Assembly (NCBI GenBank): GCA_035632095.1
Contig: DASQHM010000160.1
Coordinates: forward strand, 1 to 15,260
Length of the DNA stretch: 15,260 nucleotides
Direction: 5' to 3'
From: DASQHM01 sp035632095
GTDB lineage: Bacteria; Pseudomonadota; Alphaproteobacteria; Ferrovibrionales; Ferrovibrionaceae
The translations under genes and the position numbers were made by a program. Positions 1 through 7,192 of this stretch are shown piece by piece. The notes beneath the pieces were generated by a model, which made no database searches, was not told where the DNA came from, and saw only the letters and a program-made list of their open reading frames with translations. The stretch's first letter is position 1. Each line of letters starts with the position of its first letter.

Positions 1-298
1 GGAACACGTAGCCATACGCGCGCTCGAGGCGCGCTTGCTCTGGGCTCACGCCGTTGATGCTGATTTCGCCGGACGTCACGCGCTCCAGATCGGCGATCAC
101 CCGCAGCAACGTGGTCTTGCCGCAGCCGGACGGTCCGATGAGCGATACGAATTCGCCCGCGTGAATCTGCAAATTGACGTCGGATAGCGCCACCACGGGC
201 GTGTCGGCGGCGGCGAAGGTCAACCCAATCCCGCGCATATCGATGGCGATCTCGCCTCGGCCCGGCATCGGGGCCGTCGCGGCGGACGGGGTCGGCAT
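1..298 (-). CDS. ABC transporter ATP-binding protein, N-terminal part (TauT/NitT type)
   Basis: This is the ATPase subunit of an ABC importer, cut by the left edge of the window, so only about 99 N-terminal residues are visible. The Walker A motif GPSGCGKT is at residues 55-62, preceded by the usual first strand ending in GEFVSLI. The visible part ends at YGYVF, just before the expected Q-loop glutamine. The short proline/alanine-rich N-terminus and the spacing resemble the TauB/SsuB/NitT group. Its place about 70 bp downstream of the N-carbamoyl amidohydrolase gene, same strand, suggests import of a pyrimidine-related compound; the substrate is inference. The start is taken at the ATG at 298. 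An in-frame TTG at 343, 12 nt after an AGGA, is an alternative that would add 15 residues. The membrane and binding-protein subunits, and perhaps dihydropyrimidinase, should lie beyond the left edge. Confidence 0.88.
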   Translation of the reverse strand, partial: MPTPSAATAPMPGRGEIAIDMRGIGLTFAAADTPVVALSDVNLQIHAGEFVSLIGPSGCGKTTLLRVIADLERVTSGEISINGVSPEQARLERAYGYVF

Positions 299-369
299 GC
301 GGATCGCCTGCGGTTCTGTTGTTATTGCTGCGGATCGTTGCAAGGTACTGCCGTTCCTGTCAAACCGCG

Positions 370-1623
370 TCAGCCGGCATTGGCGCGCTCGATCATGGCG
401 TGAAGCAGCACGTCGCAGCCGGCGGCGATGTCGCTTGGCGTGGCGTTCTCAACCTCGTTGTGGGAAATGCCGTCCTCGCAGGGCACGAAGACCATGCCGG
501 TCGGCGCCACGCGCGCGATGTAGCAGGAATCGTGACCGGCGCCGGATACGATGGACATGCTCGGCAACCCGAGCTGCTCGGCACCCTTCCTTACCGCGTC
601 GACGCATTTCGCATCGAACTTGACCGGCGGCGAGTACCAGATCTGTTCGACCTGCATGTCGAGGCCGATCTCCCTGGCGATGCGCTGGGCGCTCTCGCGC
701 ATTTCCGCATCCATCCTGGACAAGGTCGCATCCTCCGGGTGGCGGAAGTCGATGGTGAAGAACACCTTGCCCGGAATGGTATTGCGCGAATTCGGACTCA
801 CCTGCATCAGGCCGACCGTGGCGCAGGCGTACGGCTGATGGGCGAGGCCAATGCGGTTCACCTCATGCACCATGCGCGACGCGCCGAGCAGGGCGTCCTT
901 GCGGCGCTTCATGGGGGTCGGCCCGGCATGCGCCTCCTGGCCGGTAACATTGACTTCGTACCAGCGCTGGCCTTGCGCGCCGCTGACCACGCCGATGGTC
1001 TTCTTCTCCGCCTCAAGGATCGGACCTTGCTCGATATGAGTCTCGAAGAACGCGCCGAAGCTGCGCCCGCCGACCGGCACGTCGCCCGCATAGCCGATGC
1101 GCCGCAACTCCTCGCCCATGCTCTTGCCGTCGAGGTCCTTGCGCGAGAGGCCGTATTCCTCCGTGAACACGCCGGCGAAGACGCCCGAGGCGACCATGGC
1201 GGGGGCGAAGCGCGAGCCTTCCTCGTTGGTCCAGACCACCACTTCCACCGGCGCCGCGGTTTCGTAATTGTGGTCGTTCAAGGTGCGGATCACTTCGAGA
1301 CCCGCCAGCACGCCGTAGACGCCGTCGAACTTGCCGCCAGTCGGCTGGCTGTCGAGATGGCTGCCGGTGCCGACCGGCGGCAGCGAATTGTCCTTGCCGG
1401 GCCGGCGCGCGAAGATATTGCCCATGCGATCCACGCTGATCGTGCAGCCCGCCTCCTTGGCCCAGCGCACGAACAGGTCGCGGCCCTGGCGATCCAGATC
1501 GGTCAGCGCCAGCCGGCAGACGCCGCCCTTCTGCGTGGCGCCGATCTTCGCCATTTCCATCAGGCTCTCCCACAACCGCTCGCCGTTGATGCGGAGGTTC
1601 TTGCCGGCCGTCGTCTTCGCCAT
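370..1623 (-). CDS. M20-family Zn-dependent N-carbamoyl amidohydrolase (beta-ureidopropionase / allantoate amidohydrolase family)
   Basis: A 417-residue dinuclear metallo-amidohydrolase that should release CO2 and NH3 from an N-carbamoyl amino acid. In this context the likely substrate is N-carbamoyl-beta-alanine, the last step of reductive uracil breakdown. Expected metal ligands are visible: H89 in GSHLDS, D100 in FDGVYG, E134/E135 in NEEGSRF, H196 in THIEQGP and H388 in GISHNEVE. The length is normal for the AmaB/HyuC/allantoate amidohydrolase group. It starts 13 nt after the preA stop, with a modest AGGA upstream, and is probably co-transcribed with preT-preA. M20 enzymes serve as beta-ureidopropionase in some bacteria (Agrobacterium), but sequence alone cannot separate this from N-carbamoyl-L-amino-acid hydrolase or allantoate amidohydrolase. 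The nearby nitrilase-family gene at 5130-5993 could perform the same step. Confidence 0.92.
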   Translation of the reverse strand: MAKTTAGKNLRINGERLWESLMEMAKIGATQKGGVCRLALTDLDRQGRDLFVRWAKEAGCTISVDRMGNIFARRPGKDNSLPPVGTGSHLDSQPTGGKFDGVYGVLAGLEVIRTLNDHNYETAAPVEVVVWTNEEGSRFAPAMVASGVFAGVFTEEYGLSRKDLDGKSMGEELRRIGYAGDVPVGGRSFGAFFETHIEQGPILEAEKKTIGVVSGAQGQRWYEVNVTGQEAHAGPTPMKRRKDALLGASRMVHEVNRIGLAHQPYACATVGLMQVSPNSRNTIPGKVFFTIDFRHPEDATLSRMDAEMRESAQRIAREIGLDMQVEQIWYSPPVKFDAKCVDAVRKGAEQLGLPSMSIVSGAGHDSCYIARVAPTGMVFVPCEDGISHNEVENATPSDIAAGCDVLLHAMIERANAG

Positions 1624-1636
1624 CGTCGTGTCGATC

Positions 1637-2911
1637 CTATTCAGCGGCGCGCCGCATGGGGTTGTTGGGGTGCTCGGTCCAGGTGACCGGTGCCTGGCCG
1701 GTGTCGACCTCCACCATGCTGATGCAGCCGGTGACCGGGCACGCGTGCAGGCAGAGATTGCAGCCGACGCATTCCTGGTCGATCACTTCGTAGCGCCGCT
1801 CGCCGCCGTTCTTGGTCGCGGCGATGGCCTGATGCGAGGTGTCCTCGCAGGCGATGTGGCACAGACCGCATTTGATGCAGAGCGACTGGTCGATGCGGGC
1901 GATGGTCTTGAAATTGAGATTGAGATGCTGCCAGTCGGTGATGTTCGGCACGGCGCGGGCGACTGCATCGCTCGCTCGCGGCATGCCCCGCGCATCGAGC
2001 CAGCCGCCGAGACCATCCGCCATGTCGTCGACAATCCGGAAGCCGTAGTGCATGGCGGCGGTGCAAACTTGCACGTTGCTGGCGCCGAGCAACAGGAATT
2101 CCGCCGCGTCGCGCCAGGTGGCGATGCCGCCGATGCCGGAGATCGGCAGGCCCGCGCATTCCGGATCGCGCGCGATCTCCGCCACCATGTGCATGGCGAT
2201 GGGTTTGACCGCAGGCCCGCAATAGCCGCCATGGGTGCCCTTGCCGCCGACGCTCGGCAGCGGCGCGAAGGTGTCGAGATCGACGCCGATGATGGAGTTG
2301 AGCGTGTTGATGAGCGACACGCCGTCGGCGCCGCCGCGTTTGGCGGCTCGCGCCGGACCTAGGATGCTGGTCACGTTCGGCGTGAGCTTCACCAGCACCG
2401 GCATGCGCGTGTTCTGCTTGCACCAGCGGGTGACCATCTCGACGTATTCCGGCACCTGGCCGACGGCCGAGCCCATGCCGCGCTCGGACATGCCGTGCGG
2501 ACAACCGAAGTTCAGTTCGATGCCGTCGGCGCTGGTCTCTTCGACACGCTTGAGGATGCGTTTCCAGTTGTCTTCCTCGCAGGGCACCATCAGCGAGACC
2601 ACCAGAGCGCGGTCGGGCCAATCGCGCTTCACCCGCTTGATTTCCTGCAGGTTTACGTCGAGCGGCCGGTCGGTGATGAGCTCGATGTTGTTGAAGCCCA
2701 CCATACGCATGCCGCCGACTTCCAAGGTGCCGTAGCGCGACGCGGTGTTCACGATCGGCGGATCTTCGCCGAGCGTCTTCCACACCGCCCCGCCCCAGCC
2801 GGCCTTGAAGGCGCGCACCACGTTGTACTCCTTGTCCGTGGGCGGAGCGGAGGCCAGCCAGAACGGATTGGGCGATTTGATGCCGGCGAAGTTGGAACGA
2901 AGGTCGGCCAT
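1637..2911 (-). CDS. preA: NAD-dependent dihydropyrimidine dehydrogenase, catalytic subunit PreA
   Basis: A 424-residue catalytic subunit that reduces uracil and thymine to their 5,6-dihydro forms (cytoplasm, first step of the reductive pathway). The FMN-binding TIM barrel spans about residues 1-330. The active-site loop NFGCPHGMSERGMGSA is at 134-149, with C137 matching the catalytic cysteine of mammalian DPD. Two C-terminal 4Fe-4S motifs follow: C345, C348, C351, C355 and C381, C384, C387, C391. The second site keeps the CP ending and the first has CEDT. The start is the ATG at 2911, preceded by AAGGAGGTG, which overlaps the TGA stop of preT and suggests translational coupling; a longer reading to 3028 would run into preT and is rejected. 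PreA works as a complex with PreT. Confidence 0.96.
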   Translation of the reverse strand: MADLRSNFAGIKSPNPFWLASAPPTDKEYNVVRAFKAGWGGAVWKTLGEDPPIVNTASRYGTLEVGGMRMVGFNNIELITDRPLDVNLQEIKRVKRDWPDRALVVSLMVPCEEDNWKRILKRVEETSADGIELNFGCPHGMSERGMGSAVGQVPEYVEMVTRWCKQNTRMPVLVKLTPNVTSILGPARAAKRGGADGVSLINTLNSIIGVDLDTFAPLPSVGGKGTHGGYCGPAVKPIAMHMVAEIARDPECAGLPISGIGGIATWRDAAEFLLLGASNVQVCTAAMHYGFRIVDDMADGLGGWLDARGMPRASDAVARAVPNITDWQHLNLNFKTIARIDQSLCIKCGLCHIACEDTSHQAIAATKNGGERRYEVIDQECVGCNLCLHACPVTGCISMVEVDTGQAPVTWTEHPNNPMRRAAE

Positions 2912-2922
2912 TTTCACCTCCT

Positions 2923-4272
2923 TCAAGGGGTGCGCAGGTGCCGGTCGATGGCGTGGGCGGCGATCTTGCCGTCCTGCACGGCGCTGACGGTCAAATCCTG
3001 ACCCGGCACGCAATCGCCGCCGGCCCACACGTTGGGCAGCGACGTCTTGCGCTCGGCATTGACGGCGATGCGGCCGCCCTGCATGTCGAGGGGCTCGGCG
3101 GCGCCGTTCATCAGCGGCGCGGCGACGAAGCTCTGGCCGATGGCCTTGAACAGCATGTCGGCGAGAAGCGTGAAGCGGTCGCCCGTATCCATCAGGCGGC
3201 CCTTGTCGTCGAGCTGGGTGTATTCGAACTCGACCTCTTTGAGCTTCCCGTCACGGCCGATGAGGCGCACCGGCCGCGCCCAATGCTTCACCTTCACGCC
3301 GTTGGTTTGGGCGAATTCCTGCTCGTGACCGGTCGCGCTCATATGGATCGGCCCGCGGCGATAGACGATGGTCACGTCTTCCGCGCCGAGGCGGCGCGTC
3401 TGCACCGCGATGTCGATGGCCGTATTGCCGCCGCCGATCACCACCACGCGGCGCCCGACGTCGAGCTTCGCCTTGTCCGGCGCCTGGCGCAGCCGCTCGA
3501 TATAGGCCACCGCATCCATGACGCCGCTCATGGCCTCGTTTTCCAGCCCGAGCGCGTTGACGCCGGCCAGGCCCAGGCCGAGAAAGACCGCGTCGAAGTC
3601 GCGGCGCAATTCGGCAAGCTTGATGTCACGGCCCAAGGTTTTGCCGTGGCGCAATTCGATGCCGCCGACCGACAGGATGAACGCCGCTTCCTTTTGCGCG
3701 AAATCGCCGGGAACCTTGTAGGCGGCGATGCCATATTCATTGAGACCGCCGGCTTTCGGCTTCGCGTCGAACACGGTCACGCCGTGGCCGAGCGTGGCGA
3801 GCCGGTGCGCGCAGGCGAGGCCGGCCGGACCCGCGCCGACCACGGCCACTTTCCTGCCGCTTGGCGCCGCGCGATTGAACGGCTGGATTCCATGCTCGAA
3901 CAGATGGTCGGTGGCGTAGCGCTGCAGTGCGCCGATGCGCACGGGCTTGCGCTCCTGGGCGGTTCGCACGCAAGCGGCTTCGCACAAGATCTCCACCGGG
4001 CAGACGCGCGCGCAGGCGCCGCCCATGATGTTCTCGTGCAGGATCGTCGCCGCGGCGCCGCGCACGTTGTCGGTGCCGATCTTGCGGATGAAGCCCGGAA
4101 CGTCGATGCCGGTGGGGCAGGCCTCTGTGCAGGGAGCGTCGTGGCAGAAATAGCAGCGGTTGGCTTCGATCAGCGCGGTCTTGCGATCGAGCGGCGGATG
4201 CACATCGGCGAAGTTCTCCGCCAATTCCGCCGGCCCGAGCCGACCTGCCGCGATATCGCGCGTATCAGCCAT
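2923..4272 (-). CDS. preT: Dihydropyrimidine dehydrogenase, NAD(P)H/FAD subunit PreT
   Basis: A 449-residue electron-input subunit that passes electrons from NAD(P)H via FAD and Fe-S clusters to PreA. The N-terminal GltD-like cluster domain carries C40, C43, C48, C52 and C87, C91, C97, C101. The FAD-binding GAGPAG is at 146-151 and a second dinucleotide-binding motif GGGNTAID at 280-287. A C-terminal GGD (in AGGDCVPG) completes FAD binding. The start is the ATG at 4272, chosen because GGAGGA lies 7 nt upstream and because the extra residues of the longer reading to 4347 look non-conserved. It is the first gene of the minus-strand operon, 11 nt before preA, with a RutR-type operator about 90 nt upstream. 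Separate PreT and PreA subunits are the usual bacterial form, in contrast to the fused eukaryotic enzyme. Confidence 0.96.
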   Translation of the reverse strand: MADTRDIAAGRLGPAELAENFADVHPPLDRKTALIEANRCYFCHDAPCTEACPTGIDVPGFIRKIGTDNVRGAAATILHENIMGGACARVCPVEILCEAACVRTAQERKPVRIGALQRYATDHLFEHGIQPFNRAAPSGRKVAVVGAGPAGLACAHRLATLGHGVTVFDAKPKAGGLNEYGIAAYKVPGDFAQKEAAFILSVGGIELRHGKTLGRDIKLAELRRDFDAVFLGLGLAGVNALGLENEAMSGVMDAVAYIERLRQAPDKAKLDVGRRVVVIGGGNTAIDIAVQTRRLGAEDVTIVYRRGPIHMSATGHEQEFAQTNGVKVKHWARPVRLIGRDGKLKEVEFEYTQLDDKGRLMDTGDRFTLLADMLFKAIGQSFVAAPLMNGAAEPLDMQGGRIAVNAERKTSLPNVWAGGDCVPGQDLTVSAVQDGKIAAHAIDRHLRTP

Positions 4273-4346
4273 CGGCAATTCCTCCGCTGTCGCATTCTTG
4301 CACTTGCGAACACGCGCTCCCAACCGCAAGCTTGACGGCCAGCACA

Positions 4347-4375
4347 CGGTAGCGATTATTTGACCAAATGGTCAA
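4347..4375 (-). promoter_or_regulatory. Candidate preT promoter overlapping the RutR box
   Basis: On the minus strand TTGACC (4375-4370) is followed after 17 nt by CTACCG (4352-4347), close to the alphaproteobacterial pattern of TTGAC and a CTA-type -10. The operator covers the -35 element, so repressor binding would block polymerase. The -35 is good and the -10 is weak; transcription from here is inference. Confidence 0.4.
4360..4375. promoter_or_regulatory. RutR-type operator, TTGACCA-N2-TGGTCAA
   Basis: A perfect palindrome of 7-bp arms around two bases, TTGACCAAATGGTCAA, matching the published E. coli RutR consensus TTGACCAnnTGGTCAA at every defined position. It lies in the intergenic space between divergent preT and the rutR-like gene. 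RutR releases DNA when bound to uracil or thymine, so induction by substrate is the expected logic. I noticed no second copy elsewhere in the window by eye. Confidence 0.9.
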
Positions 4376-4427
4376 GATCGGCGTCAGCCGCAATTCGCCG
4401 GCGGCGCGGCCGTTCACGAGGTGCCCA

Positions 4428-5120
4428 TTGCGACAGCAGACGGCTCAAATCGGCGGCAACGGGCGGCCCACGCGGCGGCGCGGCGCGGAACGGACCGCAT
4501 CCGGAAACGCGGGCCGGAGAAATATCCGCCGGGCCAACGAAGCGCGTCTGCTGGAAGCGGCGGAGTTTGTCTTCGCCGAACGCGGCTTCAGCGGCGCGAC
4601 CACGGCGGCCATCGCCGCCCGCGCCAAGCTGCCGAAGGCCAATCTGCACTACTACTTCCGCACCAAGGAAGCGCTCTACAAGGCCGTGCTCGCCAACATC
4701 CTCGAACTATGGCTGCACGCGCTCGACGGCATCACGCCGGGGCGCGAACCCGGCGAAGCGTTGTCGGAATTCATCGCGGCCAAGATGTACTGGTCGCGCA
4801 CGCGGCCCAACGCGTCGAAGGTGTTCGCCAGCGAAATGCTGCACGGCGCGCCGTATCTTACCGGCTACCTGGCCCATGAACTGCGCAAACGCGTCGAGGC
4901 CAAGGCCGCCGTCATGCGACAATGGATCAAGCGCGGCAAGATGGCGCCCATCGACCCGCGGCACCTGATCTTCCACATCTGGGCGGTGACCCAGCATTAC
5001 GCCGATTTCGAGGTGCAGATCCGCGCCGTGCTCGGCCGGGACAAATTGAGCGAAGCGGATTTTCGCTCCGCGGCGGCCAATATCGCCGACGTCATCTTGA
5101 AGGGCGCGCTCGCGCGCTGA
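4428..5120 (+). CDS. rutR: TetR-family pyrimidine-responsive repressor, RutR-like
   Basis: A repressor with an N-terminal TetR helix-turn-helix (from about ARLLEAAEFVFAERGF to LHYYFRTKEALY) and a ligand-binding C-terminal domain that resembles E. coli RutR closely, for example HLIFHIWAVTQHYADF against HLIFMIWASTQHYADF in RutR. It probably represses the divergent preT operon, and perhaps itself, through the palindrome at 4360-4375, with uracil or thymine as inducer. The start is uncertain. The first ATG, at 4368, lies inside the operator, has no Shine-Dalgarno sequence and adds 20 residues that look non-conserved. The in-frame TTG at 4428 has GAGGTG 4 nt upstream and gives a 230-residue protein of normal family length, so I prefer it. 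The gene ends 9 nt from the stop of the convergent nitrilase gene. Confidence 0.88.
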   Translation: MRQQTAQIGGNGRPTRRRGAERTASGNAGRRNIRRANEARLLEAAEFVFAERGFSGATTAAIAARAKLPKANLHYYFRTKEALYKAVLANILELWLHALDGITPGREPGEALSEFIAAKMYWSRTRPNASKVFASEMLHGAPYLTGYLAHELRKRVEAKAAVMRQWIKRGKMAPIDPRHLIFHIWAVTQHYADFEVQIRAVLGRDKLSEADFRSAAANIADVILKGALAR

Positions 5121-5126
5121 CGCGCC
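5103..5126. terminator. GC-rich hairpin between convergent genes
   Basis: GGCGCG (5103-5108) can pair with CGCGCC (5121-5126) across the rutR stop, and inner GCGC repeats give alternative pairings. There is no following T-run, so it could only be a weak structural terminator serving either strand. The assignment is tentative. Confidence 0.2.
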
Positions 5127-5129
5127 GGA

Positions 5130-5993
5130 TCAGCCCTGGGTCAGCGCGCCGTAGGTTTCCGGCCGGCGGTCGCGATAGAACTGCCACAGGTTCCGCACTT
5201 CGCGCACCATGTCCCAATCCATGTCGGCGGTGAGCAGCTCGTCCTTGTCCTCGCTCGCCTTGGCGATGATCTTGCCGCGCGGATTGACGAAATAGGCCGA
5301 GCCGTAGAAGCGGCCGATGTTCCACGGCGCCTCGGTGCCGACCCGGTTGACCGCGCCGATGTAGCAGCCATTGGCCACGGCCGCCGCCGGCTGCTCCAGC
5401 TCCCACAGATATTGGCTCAAGCCCGCGACCGTCGCGGACGGATTGACGATGTATTCCGCGCCGTTCAGCGCCAGCGCCCGCCAGCCTTCGGGAAAATGCC
5501 GGTCGTAGCAGATATAGACGCCGAGCTTGCAATAGGCCGTGTGGAAGACCGGATAGCCGCTGTTGCCGGGCTTGAAGAAGAACTTCTCGTAGAAGCCGGC
5601 GACTTGCGGGATATGCGTCTTGCGGTACTTGCCGAGATATTTTCCGTCGGCGTCGATCACCGCCGCGGTGTTGTAGTAGACGCCGGTGATGTCCTCTTCG
5701 TAGATCGGGACCACGATCACCATGGAATATTTGCGCGCCAGCTCCTGCATCAGCTTCACGGTCGGGCCGTCCGGGATCTTCTCGACCGCCGCGTACCACT
5801 TCGCGTCCTGGCTCGGGCAGAAATAGGGCTGGTTGAACACCTCCTGCAAGCAGAGCACCTGCACTTTCTGCTTGCCCGCCGCCTCGATCAGCGGAATATG
5901 CGCGTCGTTCATCCGGTTGCGGATTTCCGCCGGCGACATGCCGGTGTCGCCCTTCAACGCCATCTGGATCAAGCCGCCCTTCAGCATGGCCAT
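5130..5993 (-). CDS. Nitrilase-superfamily amidohydrolase, probable N-carbamoyl-beta-alanine / N-carbamoylputrescine amidase type
   Basis: A 287-residue carbon-nitrogen hydrolase. The Glu-Lys-Cys triad is visible: E51 in CLQEVFNQPYF, K125 in GKYRKTHIP and C162 in YICYDRHFPEG. The motifs and length fit the beta-ureidopropionase / N-carbamoylputrescine amidase branch, and its position by the pre genes favours N-carbamoyl-beta-alanine. The start is the ATG at 5993, with AGGAGAGG upstream; an ATG two codons further in (5987) is less well placed. It is convergent with rutR (9 nt apart) and has no visible RutR box of its own. Because the M20 enzyme at 370-1623 could catalyse the same reaction, the two may divide substrates (carbamoyl-beta-alanine versus the thymine-derived methyl form) or one may act elsewhere; that is inference. 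Confidence 0.92.
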   Translation of the reverse strand: MAMLKGGLIQMALKGDTGMSPAEIRNRMNDAHIPLIEAAGKQKVQVLCLQEVFNQPYFCPSQDAKWYAAVEKIPDGPTVKLMQELARKYSMVIVVPIYEEDITGVYYNTAAVIDADGKYLGKYRKTHIPQVAGFYEKFFFKPGNSGYPVFHTAYCKLGVYICYDRHFPEGWRALALNGAEYIVNPSATVAGLSQYLWELEQPAAAVANGCYIGAVNRVGTEAPWNIGRFYGSAYFVNPRGKIIAKASEDKDELLTADMDWDMVREVRNLWQFYRDRRPETYGALTQG

Positions 5994-6061
5994 GGCAGAA
6001 CCTCTCCTATCGGCGCCGCTTGCGAATGGTTGCGCTTGAGGCGCTCACCCGTCAATCGGCA

Positions 6062-6541
6062 TCAGGTCTTCGGCTCGACGCAGGCATAGGACGACGCATC
6101 GTCCGCATTGCCCTTGCCGTCATAGCGCGCCTCGGCCGGGAAGGGACAGAGGGGTTCGCGCGAAGCGTCGTGGCCGGTGTTGGTCATGGCCATGACGTAG
6201 CCGTGTTTCACCGCGTTGGTCAGCGCCGCGGTGCGCGGCGGCGAATTGAACGGCTCTCCGGAGACGCCGCCGTCGCCGATCTTGAAGAAGCGGTGGTTCC
6301 AACGGACCGGTCTGTTCGCTTTGAGGGCGACGACGGGCGCAATCATGGCGCTCACGCGGCAATACTCCGGCGCGGTGTCGGTGACCGGCACATTCTCCGC
6401 CGACGGAACCAACAGCCCGCCACGGTCCGCCGTGTTCCGTTCAGTAGAGTGAGGATCGGTGCCGCTTTCTTGTCCAATCCCGGCCTGGTGATCTGGGATT
6501 CGTTGAATGGCGGCCGGCAATTCAATGAACGCGCCATACAA
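6062..6541 (-). pseudogene. Tannase/feruloyl-esterase remnant with internal deletion
   Basis: An open frame of 159 codons that looks like both ends of a tannase-family esterase (normally around 500 residues) joined together. The middle part has the N-terminal family signature: YCRVSAMIAP, then GDGGVSGE and a run ending in TNTGHDASREP. Immediately after comes LCPFPAEARYDGKGNADDAS, which resembles the extreme C-terminus of these proteins (usual form RPLCPYP..ARYKGSG..DDA). The nucleophile-serine region (family GCSTGGRQ) and the rest of the alpha/beta-hydrolase core are absent. The first 50 residues do not form a signal peptide, although the family is normally exported, and the stretch before the NGGF-like motif is shortened. 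A catalytically active product is not expected. It lies 68 nt upstream of the nitrilase-family gene on the same strand. Confidence 0.7.
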
Positions 6542-6695
6542 TTCGGATCAACTACTGAAAAACCACGATTGTGACAAACTTTCTCGGGATATTTCTCAAT
6601 TGATCCACAGTAATTTATTCAGAAGTATTTCAGCTATTGCCAATTGTGGCGGAATTGTGCTGTGGCATTTTTCCTCTGTTCAATCGTCACCTATG

Positions 6696-6705
6696 ACAAA
6701 TTTGT
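6696..6705. repeat. 10-bp palindrome ACAAATTTGT
   Basis: A perfect palindrome located 8 nt upstream of the TTGACG element. It could be a small operator, but a 10-bp AT palindrome in AT-rich DNA can occur by chance. Confidence 0.25.
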
Positions 6706-6712
6706 GGCTCCA

Positions 6713-6741
6713 TTGACGTGTCTTCATTCAATACTTAGTTT
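6713..6741 (+). promoter_or_regulatory. Possible promoter of the lipoprotein gene
   Basis: TTGACG (6713-6718), 17-nt spacer, TAGTTT (6736-6741). The -35 matches five of six consensus bases; the -10 keeps only the key first, second and last bases. It would give a leader of roughly 80 nt ahead of the lipoprotein ATG at 6830. Confidence 0.35.
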
Positions 6742-6829
6742 TGTAAACGGTCCGGCACAGAGTAGCTGTCAAAGCCCTCCGGCCTGGCCATCATGCGATT
6801 GATTAACGACCAACGTAGGGAGAACCACC

Positions 6830-7057
6830 ATGAACACGATCGCTCGCAAACTTGGCGCGCTTTCCCTCGCCGTTCTGCTGGCCGCGAGCCTCGGCGCCTG
6901 CTCGGGCATGAACAGGCAGCAGCAGCGCGCACTCTCCGGCGGCGCCATCGGTGCTGCGGGCGGTGCGGCCGTTGGTCTGATCACCGACACCAATCCTCTG
7001 GTCGGCGCGCTCATCGGCGCCGGCGGCGGTGCCGCCATCGGTGCGCTGACCCATTGA
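6830..7057 (+). CDS. Small glycine-zipper lipoprotein
   Basis: A 75-residue predicted lipoprotein. The signal peptide ends in the lipobox LGAC (residues 21-24), so the mature protein would begin at lipidated C24. The rest is a glycine-zipper segment with alternating Gly/Ala (GGAIGAAGGAAVG and GALIGAGGGAAIGAL), like OsmB/YMGG-type outer-envelope proteins that insert into or associate with membranes. AGGGAG lies about 9 nt before the ATG. The next gene, on the same strand about 135 bp downstream, also encodes an exported protein. A stress-related envelope role is typical of the family but not shown here. Confidence 0.88.
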   Translation: MNTIARKLGALSLAVLLAASLGACSGMNRQQQRALSGGAIGAAGGAAVGLITDTNPLVGALIGAGGGAAIGALTH

Positions 7058-7192
7058 TCCCGACAACGCCGTGGTGGCGCCAACCCCGCCGCGGCGGCGC
7101 CGCTCGGGCGGCCGGTCGAGTTGGGCCGGCTTCCCGAGCCGGTACCGCACTCCGCCCATCGCGATTTCCAACGCCGAAGTAAGGAGGACGTC

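Larger units (their letters stand above)
6542..6829. other. AT-rich intergenic region
   Basis: About 290 bp without a convincing gene and much richer in A+T than the surroundings, particularly 6560-6760. It holds a 10-bp perfect palindrome and a promoter-like pair described separately, and two copies of AATTGTG (around 6640-6660). I see no RNA gene or coding frame with a ribosome binding site. Confidence 0.6.

Noticed and set aside
319..1686. A 455-codon plus-strand frame opposite the M20 amidohydrolase
   Set aside because: The minus-strand gene has all metal-ligand motifs; the plus-strand translation shows no recognisable domain.
2938..4335. A 465-codon plus-strand frame opposite preT
   Set aside because: Shadow of preT, whose Fe-S, FAD and NAD(P) motifs are intact on the other strand.
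3028..4347. Longer N-termini for preA (to 3028) and preT (to 4347)
   Set aside because: Internal ATGs at 2911 and 4272 have excellent ribosome binding sites and begin the conserved sequence; the extensions look like non-coding translation.
6062..6541. Treating this frame as an intact small hypothetical gene
   Set aside because: Its two halves match opposite ends of one larger esterase family and the catalytic core is missing, which fits a deletion remnant better.
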